Positions 46,213 through 57,905 of a DNA stretch of 64,000 bases are shown one piece after another. The position numbers and the translations under genes were made by a program. The stretch lies in the NCBI GenBank assembly GCA_963989245.1, contig OZ022344.1, positions 6,311,420 to 6,375,419 on the forward strand. Reading direction: 5' to 3'. The notes under the pieces were generated by a model. The model did not search any database. It had not been told where the DNA came from and saw nothing but the letters and a program-made list of their open reading frames with translations. This stretch comes from Nansenia antarctica (taxonomy: Eukaryota > Chordata > Actinopteri > Argentiniformes > Microstomatidae). The stretch's first letter is position 1. The number at the start of each line of letters is the position of its first letter.

Positions 46213-47231
46213 CCGATAATTTCTAGTAGAGAAACTGTACGCGCGGGGGGGGGGGGGCGGGGGGGTAGTGGGGATGAGGCGGTCTTTAGGAGGGAATTAC
46301 CTACCATGTCATCTTCTGTCCATCGCAAGGAATCAGAGAAACGTTTCTTTCAGTGTTCTTTTATTTGTATACATTGTTAATTGAATAAGTTAACAACTGG
46401 ATGCGCTAAAACTAATTAAATGAGCAGCGAGATGAGTCCAGTGTTTAATTAAGTGACGCCAAGCAGAGCAGTAATCAGCCAATCAGCTGCGAGATGACTC
46501 AGCACTTCCTCATTGGACCAGAGTGTTTCTCCCTAATGTATCTGATACTACAGTTTGTACAAAAGTTCCTGTTGTACCGACGGATGATAATCATGCAGCT
46601 CCCTTTGTGGCTTTTCATTTCCCCTCGTATGAACATAATTCTTCAATAATAATTCTCGCATTCATAAATCTTCCGGACGACACGATTTTCGTGCTTTCAG
46701 ACATGTTTCATGTTTTCATTACAGTTCAGCAAGAAATGATGATGGTTCTGATGTGGAAGGTGCCTTTGGTGTCTTTACCTATAAAAAAAAATAGACAGAT
46801 CTCTGTCATCTCCACACTCCTCATATTGTACTTGATTACCATAACATCTCTTCTCTCCTCATCCTTCATCACTGGGGTCACTGGAGTTCACAGTAATTCA
46901 GGGGAGGCTGGGTGGAGGCAGAAATCAGAAATCAGAGGACGGGCCATTGAAATGCACGTTTGACACCATTCTTCATTCCATTCCATGCATTACATTGAGC
47001 CTGTCCTCCTCCGATTTCTACCTCCACTAGCCTCCCCTGGTATAATGCTAACTGTGAAATGATGTCCATGAATTGAGAGGGACATGTGGTACGGTGGAGG
47101 TCCTTTCAGACGTAGGTTTGTAGAGATTCAAGCAGCCGCTGTGAATTTGTCTGTACTAGCCAAATGTTACGCACCACGGAACTTTGAGATGGTCGTTTGG
47201 GCCATGCGGTTTTAAGTGGATTGTAGGTGTG

Positions 47232-47238
<7 letters not shown>
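46213..47238. other. Intergenic DNA with duplicated segment and a MITE
   Basis: 46385-46520 is repeat-free with ATTA motifs. 46796-46885 recurs at 50350-50440. A MITE lies at 46899-47040. The open frame at 46523-46963 has no recognised domain. Confidence 0.5.
46899..47040. mobile_element. Inverted-repeat MITE family G, copy 1
   Basis: Left end CAGGGGAGGCTGGGTGGAGG with AATCAGAGGACGGGCCATTG is mirrored by CATTGAGCCTGTCCTCCTCC and TACCTCCACTAGCCTCCCCTG. The second copy is at 53350. Similar elements are common in salmonid DNA, to my knowledge. Confidence 0.85.

Positions 47239-47317
<79 letters not shown>
47239..47317. repeat. GT microsatellite
   Basis: GT run of about 79 bp. Confidence 0.98.
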
Positions 47318-47548
47318 TGTGTTATACGTCTATTACTGTAAGCCCTTCCCACCGGAGGGAGACCAGGAGAAAGATCAGCATGGCTGCTCAACTGTATTCA
47401 TGCAGAGTGAAAGACGGCCTGGTTCATTCAGTAGCTAGTGGAGTCTATTTGCCTGTCCCCATTTAGACATGGCATGCAGAATTAACCTGCCTGCTCCACA
47501 GAGTCAGCCATAGACAATATTGATCATATTCCTGTGGAAGCAGAAACA

Positions 47549-47552
47549 CACG

Positions 47553-47587
<35 letters not shown>

Positions 47588-47604
47588 GCACGCACGTGCG
47601 CACG

Positions 47605-47683
<79 letters not shown>

Positions 47684-47710
47684 CTTTCCACATGCATGCA
47701 CGCACGTGCG

Positions 47711-47780
<70 letters not shown>
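47549..47780. repeat. CA microsatellite with repeated GCACGCACGTGCGCA blocks
   Basis: Three CA runs are separated by two similar CpG-rich blocks (about 47587-47608 and 47694-47712). Confidence 0.96.
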
Positions 47781-47781
<1 letters not shown>

Positions 47782-48880
47782 AAACCCATGCTCTGCATAA
47801 GTCCCCATCAGGAGTACGGATGGTAATGAGCTTTTCTTCTGTATCTCTGGGATCAGCCTGCAGGAGAGAAGGGGGGTTTTGTCATTTATGGCCCCGGTGA
47901 CGCTGTCATCAAATGATAATGTGCAGTTCATCTAATATTGAAAATCTCCCAGGCTGGAATCCATAATTCATTATCTAAGTGAAGACGTGACTCCCATGAA
48001 GTGGAGGTGATTTAAAGGCTCGGCAGGAGGTCTCAGAGAACCACGGCCCCCACGACCACACCAGGAAATCACTCCCCGTCGATCCCGTTTTCCCTCCAAG
48101 AGGTGAGGCTGGCCCGCCGGCTCCTTGTTCATCCGGGAGTTGACGTCTCTATCTCTCTCTCCGAAAGCAGGGGCAGCCGGCGCCAATCGACCTGCCTCTC
48201 GCTACGTATGCTAATCAGGCCGACCCGAGGAGGTTTGTTCGTCTGTGGATTTGCACACCGTGCCGTGGTATAAACCTCTACGTTCTCTGAGGCTAACGGC
48301 TCGATTGGTGAGGGCAAACCATTAAAGAGAGCCCCCTCCTCACACCATGTTTTCACAGGGTCTATTCATAGGCTTGTCTCTAATGTGATCTGGCTAATGT
48401 ACCCTGCCATTGTTTACCCGGAGGGTAAGGGTCTTTTTCGAGCGTTTGCCTTTTTTTAAATTGCATGACAGAGAATGCAATGTGGTATGTTTTTCTTTTT
48501 TTTCGTCCTATTATCTGATATAGCTTTGGCGAAGCCTACGCTTACGCCTATAAAGTCACTGACTGTCACATAGAACGACAAGAGCACATCCTCGTAATAT
48601 CTACCGTGCATACGTAGATGCATAGTCTTTATGAGAGGTCTGTAACTCATTAATTATGAGTTCAAAAATTAGCAAGTCAAATGAAGCTGTCAGTCAGATA
48701 CTATTGAGAGACTTTCTCCTGTCCTAGCACCAGCGTACAGTTTAAACACCCACATGAATTATTCAGACGACACACAAGACTACTTTTTAATTTAGATATT
48801 CAGAGCGGCTATTTTCACTGCGTCATCCCTTTCACAGTCAGCACATTTTTTCATTTTATGTTTGAGATACAAAGAGGGAG
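47781..48880. other. Intergenic DNA, possibly conserved non-coding
   Basis: No exon. 47990-48360 is GC-richer and free of obvious repeats. Confidence 0.45.
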
Positions 48881-48883
48881 AGT

Positions 48884-48936
<53 letters not shown>

Positions 48937-48991
48937 TGAGAGAGAGAGATTATGTGTTTGTGTAGCAGTAGTGATTGAGTTATGTATGCGT

Positions 48992-49034
<43 letters not shown>

Positions 49035-49110
49035 TCTACGTGTGTGTGTGTGTGTGTGTACTGTACGTGTGTGTGTGCGTGTGTGTACGTGTGTGTTTGT
49101 GTGTGTGCAG
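48881..49110. repeat. GA then GT microsatellites
   Basis: GA run 48889-48930 and GT tracts 48994-49110 with TACG interruptions. Confidence 0.95.
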
Positions 49111-49212
49111 AAAAACCCTCTTTATTCCTATCCACATGAATACACTCCATGTCACCCTCTGTAGCATGCTAATGAGCACAGAAAGGTGTGGCTAAACTAG
49201 GACCTACATTGT

Positions 49213-49440
49213 GCAAATCAACATTAGATTAGATTAGATTCAATTGTCATTGCACAGAGTACAAATACTGGGACAAAGAAATGTAGTTGGCATCTAACCA
49301 GATCTTAGATCTCCAGTGCAAATATTGTCATAGTGCACAACATGATATGTAGACAGTGCATGGTATTAGCCTACAGTATGAAGTATTACAGTATGAGGTA
49401 CTTATGATGTACAGTATGGTATGTACAGAACAAGGGCAAT
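49213..49440 (-). mobile_element. LINE 3' tail
   Basis: ATTAGATTAGATTAGATT (tail on the minus strand) leads into CAATTGTCATTGCACAGAGT, as in teleost LINE ends; also GTGCAAATATTGTCATAGTGC. The extent to 49440 is uncertain. Confidence 0.65.
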
Positions 49441-49449
49441 AGGTTTTGT

Positions 49450-50300
49450 GCTGTCATGCAGGAGTATGCAGACATGCAGTAGTGTGCAGTCATGCAGTAG
49501 TATGCAGTAGTATGCAGTCATGCAGTAGTATGCAGAGTATGCAGTAGTGTGCAGACATGCAGTAGTATGCAGTCATGCAGTAGTATGCAGCCATGCAGTA
49601 GTATGCAGTCATGCAGTAGTATGCAGTAGTATGCAGTCATGCAGTAGTATGCAGACATGCAGTAGTGTGCAGACATGAAGTAGTATGCAGACATGCAGTA
49701 GTATGCAGTCATGCATTAGTATGCAGACATGCAGTAGTATGCAGTCATGCAGTAGTATGCAGTCATGCATTAGTATGCAGACATGCAGTAGTATGCAGTC
49801 ATGCATTAGTATGCAGACATGCAGTAGTATGCAGTCATGCATTAGTATGCAGACATGCAGTAGTATGCAGTCATGCAGTAGTATGCAGACATGCAGTAGT
49901 GTGCAGTCATGCAGTAGTATGCAGTCATGCAGTAGTGTGCTGACATGCAGTAGTATGCAGACATGCAGTAGTATGCAGACATGCAGTAGTATGCAGTCAT
50001 GCATTAGTATGCAGACATGCAGTATTATGCAGACATGCAGTAGTATGCAGTCACGCAGTAGTATGCAGACATGCAGTAGTATGCAGACATGCAGTAGTAT
50101 GCAGTCATGCAGTAGTATGCAGTCATGCAGTAGTGTGCAGACATGCATTAGTATGCAGTCATGCATTAGTGTGCTGACATGCAGTAGTATGCAGTCATGC
50201 AGGAGTGTGCTGACATGCAGTAGTATGCAGACATGCAGTAGTATGCAGCCATGCAGTAGTATGCAGTCATACAGTAGTATGCAGACACGCAGTCACGCAA
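49450..50300. repeat. 18-bp minisatellite (CATGCAGTAGTATGCAGT)
   Basis: About 47 copies of an 18-bp unit with A/T at one site (CAGACATG or CAGTCATG) and CAT-TAG or GTG-TGC variants. Open frames of 212 codons on plus and 185 on minus follow from the unit length and are not genes. Confidence 0.97.
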
Positions 50301-50349
50301 AGCGAACATGCACCAGCTCGTAACCAAGGCCGACCGATTCACAACAATT

Positions 50350-50443
50350 CAGATCTCTGTCATCTCCACACTCCTCCTATTGTACTTGATTACCATAACA
50401 TCTCTTCTCTCCTCATCCTTCATCACCGGGGTCACTGAGTTCA
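50350..50443. repeat. Copy of the segment at 46796-46885
   Basis: CAGATCTCTGTCATCTCCAC, ACTCCTCCTATTGTACTTGA and so on through TTCATCACCGGGGTCACT differs from the other copy at only a few sites over about 90 bp. Its translation on plus resembles a hydrophobic helix, but there is no other coding support. Confidence 0.85.
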
Positions 50444-51407
50444 CTGACAGGGTCGCCCTTAATCAGAACCATAATTACACCTCATTGTTCAGTCAGAGGC
50501 GCAGTCAAAGATAACATCAAGCTGATGTTGCCTGAGTGCAGCTAACGCAACGGTTAACGTGATTAGGGTGTTCATTTCTGTGCGCGAAGGAGCCGCAGAG
50601 ACATTACTGCTCTCCGCGGGCCCTGCTGCTGTTAGTGAAAGACATCGACTCTACAGTACACCCTGCCCTAGGCTGTCATTGTTCTCTCTCTTTAGTGATG
50701 CCAGAGTTTGTTTGTTTTTTTGTTTTTTTTCTCTAAGGGACACTAGTGGGCTGTTGTAAGACAGGGTGGCGTTGACAGAAATCTTAAGGGAAGTGACTTT
50801 TGGCTCTGTACTTACGAGCTAAAGCTGAGCCGAGCTGATCAGAGCAGAGCAAAGCAGAGCAGAGCAGACTACTCTACACCTGAGCGGAGACTGCGCTATC
50901 TGAATCCCTCTTGAGGACTTACAAATGACGAGTCCCCCCCTCGGGGACTCTTCGAGGACTCCTAGCAGCCCCTATGTGTCCCTCTGCAGGCCGGTGGGGG
51001 AGCAATGATGAATCAGTGGCAGTCAATGGAGGGCCACTCCTCCGCAGCCAAACGTACCTCTGTGTGCTCTGTAACGTGCTGAGCTGGGCTCTCGTCACTC
51101 TGATTCAGCTCTTCTATCAGGTCAATGTTCTGGACTGCCGTCATTTTTCAGGGGAAACAAACAACATTATGTACAGAAGGCACATCATCTTAATTCTTGT
51201 TACCCGACTGAGGATGGCTTAGTGTGTCAGACAACGAGGTTGGAAACCTCCTGGTCTGATGGTTCATAGATGCATCGTAGTGCTTCATCACTGCGTTTTG
51301 TTTTTGGCACATTGTGTTCATTTCATTCAGCGTTAGAGAAGTCTACAGTCATTTTGTGTAGTACAACATGGGATACATCCTTTAATGGAAATGATGTATG
51401 CATTTTA
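50444..51407. other. Intergenic DNA, no gene seen
   Basis: GAGCAGAGC-type tandem words lie at 50835-50870. The frame at 50974-51222 has no recognised domain. Confidence 0.5.
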
Positions 51408-52300
51408 GCGAAAGACCTATTGGGGGGTACCCCCATCTGAAGACCTATTGGGGGGAACACCCATCTGAAGAGCTATTGGGGGGTACCCCCATCTGAAGAC
51501 CTATTGGGGGGAACACCCATCTGAAGACCTATTGGGGGGTACCCCCATCTGAAGATCTATTGGGGGGAACACCCATCTGAAGACCTGTTGGGGGGTACCC
51601 CCATCTGAAGATCTATTGGGGGGAACACCCATCTGAAGACCTATTGGGGGGTACCCCCATCTGAAGACCTGTTGGGGGGTACCCCCATCTGAAGATCTAT
51701 TGGGGGGAACACCCATCTGAAGACCTGTTGGGGGGAACACCCATCTGAAGACCTATTGGGGGGTACCCCCATCTGAAGACCTGTTGGGGGGTACCCCCAT
51801 CTGAAGATCTATTGGGGGGAACACCCATCTGAAGACCTGTTGGGGGGAACACCCATCTGAAGACCTATTGGGGGGTACCCCCATCTGAAGACCTGTTGGG
51901 GGGTACCCCCATCTGAAGATCTATTGGGGGGAACACCCATCTGAAGACCTATTGGGGGGAACACCCATCTGAAGACCTATTGGGGGGTACCCCCATCTGA
52001 AGACCTATTGGGGGGTACCCCCATCTGAAGACCTGTTGGGAGGTACCCCCATCTGAAGATCTATTGGGGGGAACACCCATCTGAAGAACTGTTGGGGGGT
52101 ACCCCCATCTGAAGATCTATTGGGGGGTACACCCATTTGTAGCCGTATTGGGGGGTACCCCCATCTGAAGACCTGTTGGGGGGTACACCCATCTGAAGAT
52201 CTATTCGGGGGTACACTCATCTGAAGATCTATTTAGGGGCACACCCATTTGTAGACGTATTGGGGGGTACCCCCATCTGAAGACCTATTCGGGGGTACAC
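51408..52300. repeat. 28-bp minisatellite with GGGGGGTACCCCC hairpin motif
   Basis: About 31 copies of GAAGACCTATTGGGGGGTAC plus CCCCATCT. Two main variants alternate: GGGGGGTACCCCC and GGGGGGAACACCC. From about 51640 to 51950 the variants repeat in sets of four (112 bp). The right end (52120-52300) is more degraded. Confidence 0.97.
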
Positions 52301-52397
52301 TCATGTATTTCCTCCTCCTCGCGCTATTGCCAGATTTCATGGTAACAGTTCTCTCTCCCTAACCCTCCCTCCTCTCCTTCTCTGAGGCTGATCTTAG

Positions 52398-52471
52398 TGT
52401 GCGTGTGTGTGTGTGTGTATGTGTGTGTGTGTGTGTGTTTGTACTGTGTGTGTACTGTGTGTATGTGTTTG

Positions 52472-52505
<34 letters not shown>

Positions 52506-52640
52506 TCCTGTGTGTGTGTGTGCGTGTGTGTGGTCCTGTGTGTGTGCATGCGTGTGTGTGTGTGTGTGTGGTCCTGTGTGTGTGTGCGTGTGTGTGGTCC
52601 TGTGTGTGTGCATGCGTGTGTGCGTGCGTGTGTGTGTGTA
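52398..52640. repeat. GT compound microsatellite
   Basis: GT runs with repeated GGTCCTGTGTGTG and GTTTGTACTGTG blocks. Confidence 0.95.
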
Positions 52641-52855
52641 TCAGATTAAGCCTGTCCATACAGTCGTGTTTCTGCATGGCCTCAGCCGTAGCCCACATGC
52701 CATAACAGAGAGGGATCTGGCTGTGCCCAGAGCACTCAGCCCTGTAATTAACACCGGCCTAATGAGAGCCATGTCTGCCCGTGACCTGCCAGAACCAGGG
52801 CCGCTGCCACACAGCAGTCTCACATCACAGCCAGGGTGTCATGAGCTGTCTCCAT

Positions 52856-53020
52856 TCACACACCCACACCCACACCCACACCCACACCCACACACACACC
52901 CACACACACACCCACACCCACACCCACACCCACACACACACCCACACCCACACCCACACACACACCCACACCCACACACACACCCACACCCACACCCACA
53001 CCCACACCCACACCCACGCC
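52856..53020. repeat. CACACC hexamer array
   Basis: CACACCCACACC units with CACACACA interruptions over 165 bp. Confidence 0.96.
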
Positions 53021-53107
53021 CACACCTGCCTCCTCCCCTCCTACGTCACTGTCTGCCTGGGCTGGTCGGGTGACCTCGGACATGCTAGACCAGGATTTGG
53101 GGACAGA

Positions 53108-53245
53108 TGAGGACAGACAGACACACAGACAGACAGACAGACAGACAGACAACCGACCGACCGACCGACCGAAAGACAGACAGATAGATAGATAGAGAGG
53201 TACTTTATTGATCCCTGGGGGGAAATTGAGGCGAGAAATTCAGAT
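53108..53245. repeat. GACA/CGAC/GATA tetramers and LINE tail
   Basis: GACA (53112-53151), CGAC (53152-53171) and GATA (53181-53193) runs precede GGTACTTTATTGATCCCTGG, a minus-oriented LINE or SINE 3' end (reading CCAGGGATCAATAAAGTACC). Confidence 0.85.
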
Positions 53246-53349
53246 GAGAATCATATGAATGCTTAGTACCGTAGTAAAAGATATGCCCAAATATACTGTT
53301 TGAGTTGGTTGATTTGGTGGTAGTGGTAGTAGTTCTACTGTATGTGAGT

Positions 53350-53512
53350 TGCAGCGGAGGCTGGTGGAGGTAGAAATCGGAGGACGGAGGGCTCATTGTA
53401 ACGCATGGCAACCGAGGAACGATACCAAACACATGTGCTCACTCCGTTCCACGCATTTACAACGAGCCTCCAGCCCTCCGATGTCCTGCCTCCGCCAGCC
53501 TCCTCCCCCCGG
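53350..53512. mobile_element. Inverted-repeat MITE family G, copy 2
   Basis: Left GCGGAGGCTGGTGGAGGTAG, AAATCGGAGGACGGAGGGCT mirrors right AGCCCTCCGATGTCCTGCCT, CCGCCAGCCTCC. The core (ACGATACCAAACACATGTGC) matches the salmonid-type MITE core in style. Confidence 0.87.
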
Positions 53513-54398
53513 AGTGAGCTGGCGTAAGAGAGGACAAGAAGGGCCGAGTCATGACACCGTGTTGAACAGCTCCGCGTCGACTTTGTGACAGACAGGAGGA
53601 GGCATGGCTGCAGCATACTCCCCGCCGCCTCTCTCCCCCAGCGAGAGGCCGACCCGTCCACACCCGGCCGGCCGTGTCCTCGTTCCATTACTCAGAACCT
53701 CTACCGCTAACACGGACGTCTGTGACAACGCGCCACTCCTGCTGAGAGGCGGCTAAGGGGGCTGCAGGGGGGGGGGGGGGGGGGAGGGAGGAGGGGGAGG
53801 AGGGGGAGGAGGCACTCTCGCCTGCTTGAAACGGGAGGCAAGGCATCTCGACACAAGCGCTCTAGTTAGCTTGTCTTGTCTCCTCGGGTTGGACTCCAGT
53901 TCACCCCCATTACTGTACTGTGTGTGATATTGCGTGATTAATATTTGAACAAATAAAAGGGAGTGTTTGTGAGATTGCAAAAGTGTTATTATGGCATTTA
54001 ATTTTTTATCCGTCTCGAAAAGTGCTGATACAAATGCTGTCAGTTTTGCCCGGTCAATCATTTGTTTATATTTATACGTTATTTCCGCAAATACAGTATG
54101 TCTGAACACCCGGAAATACAGGTTTAATGGAAATGAATGGAGGATGTTTTACTTTTGACAAAGCTGTTTATAACTAGTGTATTTGGTTGGTTTTTTTCTC
54201 AGTCTGAATAGATAATCAACAGATTGCACCACCCTCCCACTCTCTGATCAGACAGTGTTTAATGTAATCATGCTTGTTTGTCTGCACCTCCTCCTCCTCC
54301 TCCTCCTTCTCCTCCTGTCATTTCTGTTGTCAGGTGGCCTCGTCTATTATCGTATACCCTTCTGATTTAACCCATTGAATGCTGTCTGTACCAGGCAA
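53513..54398. other. GC-rich then AT-rich intergenic DNA
   Basis: 53513-53860 is GC- and CpG-rich and ends in poly-G/AGGGGG at 53766-53815, but no start or splice signal links it to a gene. A CCTCCT run is at 54289-54305. Confidence 0.5.
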
Positions 54399-54909
54399 CA
54401 ACTGATGAGCTAAAACATGATGACCACTGACAGGTGAAGTGAATAACACTGATTACCCTTGACAATGGCACCTGTCAAGGGGTGGGGGCGACAAAGTGAA
54501 CAGTCAGTTCTTTGAAGTTGATGTGTTGGATGCAGGAGAAATAGGGCAGGAGGAGTAAAGACCTGAGCGACTTTGACAAGGGCTAAATTGTTATGGCCAT
54601 GACACCTGGGTCAGAGCGTCTCTGGAACGACAAAGTTCTCTGGTCAGCAGTGGTGAGTACCTACCGACCGACAGTGGTCTGAGCAGCAGGGACAAACCAC
54701 AAATCCGATTGAGCATCTGTGGGATGTGCTGGACCGACAAGTCCGATTCACGGCAGCTCCACGGCTGCCAGGTACCACAGGACACCTTCAGGGGTCTTGT
54801 AGGGTCCATGCCTCAGCTGGTCGGCGCTGTTCTGGTGGGACACGGAGGAGGACCAACAGCATATTAACATATCAGGCAGTTGGTGGTAATGTTTTGGCTC
54901 ATCAGTGTA
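54399..54909 (+). mobile_element. Tc1/mariner-type transposon, internally deleted
   Basis: The ends ACTGATGAGCTAAAACATGA and GTAATGTTTTGGCTCATCAG are inverted repeats. The left part has the transposase start region (GAGCGACTTTGACAAGGGCT; helix-turn-helix domain). After about 54690 it jumps to the C-terminal part, AATCCGATTGAGCATCTGTG and GATGTGCTGGACCGACAAG (NPIEHLWDVLD). The catalytic core, which should be several hundred bases, is missing, so the element is non-autonomous. Confidence 0.92.
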
Positions 54910-55827
54910 TGGTAGTCATCGTTGATACTCATTGTAGAGCAGAGGAAGCTGGTGGAAGCACCTCCACCTCCATCTCCACCTGCCTCCGCTGTTGTGCAGC
55001 CAGTGACACACAATGGTATAGTTGTATTCAGTGTTGTAGTTCACCCTCTGTTTTGTCTTTCTCAAAGTGTGCAAAAAAAAAAATCCACCTCCGTTTATCT
55101 ATAGAATTTAGCTAAATGAACTTTTAAATCCCCCCTCAGCGAGATTCTCAGAGTAGTAAGCCAGAGCCCAAATCTGTTTCGATCCCTTAAAAGTCGGGGC
55201 TCTAAACTAAGAATAACCCCCTACCCTTTGAAAAGTCTCTCAGCCTCAGAGCCTTAGTCAGCATCGGTCCCCAACCGCCACCTGGGCTACTTACACTGGG
55301 CGCCGACGCTGAACAGTGACTTTTAGAACGTATCCATATAGCGTAATACCCTTTTCCCCTCCCCGGTTCTCACATTCCGTCGGTTTGTGTGATTAACTAT
55401 TCAATAAAGCCGTTCTCATGCATAGAGATTTGGATGCTGCTTCTTTTACATAATTCCTTATCTCGGTTGATATGAATAATTCATTCTGCGTTGGGGAACG
55501 CGAGAAGAGCGAGCGTCGGAGAAGACTGGGGGATGAGGGGAAACATTTTGCCTTCTGTTTATTCTTTGCGTTTGATCGGTGGTAAATATATATGGGAATA
55601 CAATTACTCTATCGGAAAATGTCTCTACCTCTCTACATTCGTAACCAGTACATAGCCTAATGGAAGCAGAATGTCCTCAGTTTAGTTTGGGTGAAATGTT
55701 TTTAATGTTTTTTAAGGCTTTTATTGTAATTATATAATGCCTAGATTACACTAACGCTCTTCTTCTATTTTTAAACGTCTTTAAAGCTCAAACCAGACGG
55801 TTTATATTTTTGTCCTGTCTTTTCATC

Positions 55828-55830
<3 letters not shown>
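54910..55830. other. Intergenic DNA, no gene seen
   Basis: GCAGAGGAAGCTGGTGGAAG at 54940 may be a further scrap of the family G end. No exon. Confidence 0.5.

Positions 55831-55896
<66 letters not shown>
55831..55896. repeat. CT microsatellite
   Basis: CT run of about 66 bp. Confidence 0.98.
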
Positions 55897-55899
<3 letters not shown>

Positions 55900-56220
55900 C
55901 TTTCCCTTCTTTCTCCTCTCCTTTCTCTGTGGTGTTGAAAGAAATTGATCCACCCTTTCCCATCTAGTAGTGAGATTTCTTGGCAGTGCAGACTTGGTGG
56001 GTCGATGGGGTCCTTTGAGGGGCTATTTATGACAAGTTAATGACAAGAGGTGCACAGTGACATGGCCGCTGCTTTTTGCTTTCATGTGTTTTGGTTGGAA
56101 TACTGTTCAACCCAACAGTGACATGTGATCAATACCACTTGCAGTTGAAACGAACAGGGGCCACGCTGTACAAGCGTGCATTCTGTGTTTTTATTTTGTG
56201 TGTTTTTTTAAAAACATGTT

Positions 56221-56392
56221 TTTAGGCCATTTCTGTTTTATTGGGATAGAGACAGTAGGGATTGACAGGAAAGATGGATGAGAGAGAGAGAGGAGAGATG
56301 ACATGCAGGATATGGGGTTAATGGCCAGAATCGAATCAGGGACCTTGTAATTATGTGGCATGCGCATTAGTGTGCTATGCCACTAGGCATCC
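56221..56392 (-). mobile_element. tRNA-derived SINE family E, copy 3
   Basis: On the minus strand: GGCATAGCACACTAATGCG (A-box), CCCTGATTCGATTCTGG (B-box) and CAATAAAACAGAAATGGCC (tail). It is more diverged than the copies at 37351 and 41711. Confidence 0.9.
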
Positions 56393-57196
56393 GGCTGTTT
56401 TGTATAGGCCACTGTGATTGCAGTTGGGGCATTGTTGAAAAACACTAGAAGAAGCACTTTATCATACCAGTTTATTTGATGAGCAATCTTTTCAAGAGCA
56501 TCTCAAGGTTTCATCGTGGACCACTAACTGTCTCAGCAAATACTCCACAAGTCTAATCACAAGAAATCTCTTCTATTTTTGATCCGATACTGCACCATCA
56601 GGTTCTCCAGGTTATTGGATGACCTGCTATAACAAAGAGCCATTAGTTAATTAACCAAATCAATAGACTCATTATTATTCATTAGCGAATCTATTTAAAT
56701 GGATAATGGACTCTAAGTGGATACAGTGTACCCCCCTTATTACAACACGGACCACCATCCCGCCTAACGGACTCTAATTACACCGGATTTATTCGTACTG
56801 GTTTTTGCGAGCGCCCTCCGCTAATATTCACATCTGTAATGGGGCGTGCTACCATATGATTTGCCATATGCCTGTATTACCACGAACTACGTCACATGGA
56901 CATGATCATTGTAACCCAGGACGATTATGAGGTCAAAAATATCTGCTTTTACCCTAAGTCTTCTTTTGTTTAATGAGCTGCGTGCGAACAGATTCCGACT
57001 CTTTGACCGCGGCTACACACGGATGAGAGACAGCAGAGAAGGGGGAGTGGTGGTGGATGCACGTTGTTTAGTAGAGTAAGCTTAGGTTGGGATTAGCCCC
57101 CCACGTGTAGGTTTATTGATCTACTCCCTCGTGTACTAAATCTAAACCCCTCCGGCCCCCCCGGCTCTGGCTGCACATTTCCCTGGATCTGATTGG
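56393..57196. other. Intergenic DNA, no gene seen
   Basis: Unique sequence with no exon. Confidence 0.5.
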
Positions 57197-57310
57197 TCCT
57201 CTGTGGCTCAGTTGGTAGAGCATGGAGCATGGAGCTGTGGGACCGTACTGAAAAATGTATGCACTCATTGCAATGTAAGTCACTTTGGATAAAAGCGTCA
57301 GCTAAAAATG
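57197..57310 (+). mobile_element. tRNA-derived SINE family D, internally deleted
   Basis: Head CTCTGTGGCTCAGTTGGTAG, AGCATGGAGC, and tail GTAAGTCACTTTGGATAAAA are present. The B-box segment between them is missing. Confidence 0.85.
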
Positions 57311-57414
57311 TCATATTGGCAGATGGAGCCTGGTGTGTGGCGCTGTCCAAGGTCCTGGTCCGAGTGGTGCTGAACGAACAGCATGGGTCACCACTGAGCT
57401 GAGCCTGGTGTTAT

Positions 57415-57905
57415 GGGTTATTTTCATAGTTCTACACACTTATCTAGAGATATACAGTAACTATGGTTATTTGCATAGAGTTATTAACCACGTATCTAGA
57501 GATATACAGTAACTCTATGGATTATTTCCATAGTTCTACACACTTCTCTAGAGATTTACAGTAACTTACTATGGGTATTTCCATAGAATTAGAACCACTT
57601 ATCTAGCGATTTAACTCTATGGTTATTTTCATAGAGTTCTAAACGCTTACCTAGAGATATACAGTAACTCTATGGGTATTTCCATAGAATTAGAACCACT
57701 TATCTAGCGATTTAACTCTATGGTTATTTTCATAGAGTTCTAAACGCTTACCTAGAGATATATAGTAACTATGGTTATTTTCATAGAGTTCTAAACGCTT
57801 ACCTAGAGATATATAGTAACTATGGTTATTTTCATAGAGTTCTTTTTAGGTATTTTTCTATAGAATTCGAACCACTTATCTAGAGATATAACTCTATGGT
57901 TATTT
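57415..57905. repeat. Degenerate 50-60 bp tandem repeat
   Basis: About nine units built from TATGGTTATTTTCATAGAGT, TCTAAACGCTTACCTAGAGA and TATACAGTAACTC, with several forms of each block. Units 5-8 are nearly identical to each other. Confidence 0.93.

Noticed and set aside
46523..46963. A 146-codon plus-strand frame
   Set aside because: No recognised domain. It runs across a duplicated non-coding segment and into a MITE end, so its right part is repeat-derived.
49609..50323. Open frames of 185 and 212 codons on opposite strands
   Set aside because: Both come from an 18-bp tandem unit without stops.
50974..51222. An 82-codon plus-strand frame after a possible acceptor (CTCTGCAG)
   Set aside because: No recognised family and no partner exon; one splice-like site is expected by chance.
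49450..52300. Regular direct repeats that might suggest a CRISPR array
   Set aside because: The units are contiguous with no unique spacers, and the DNA is from an animal.
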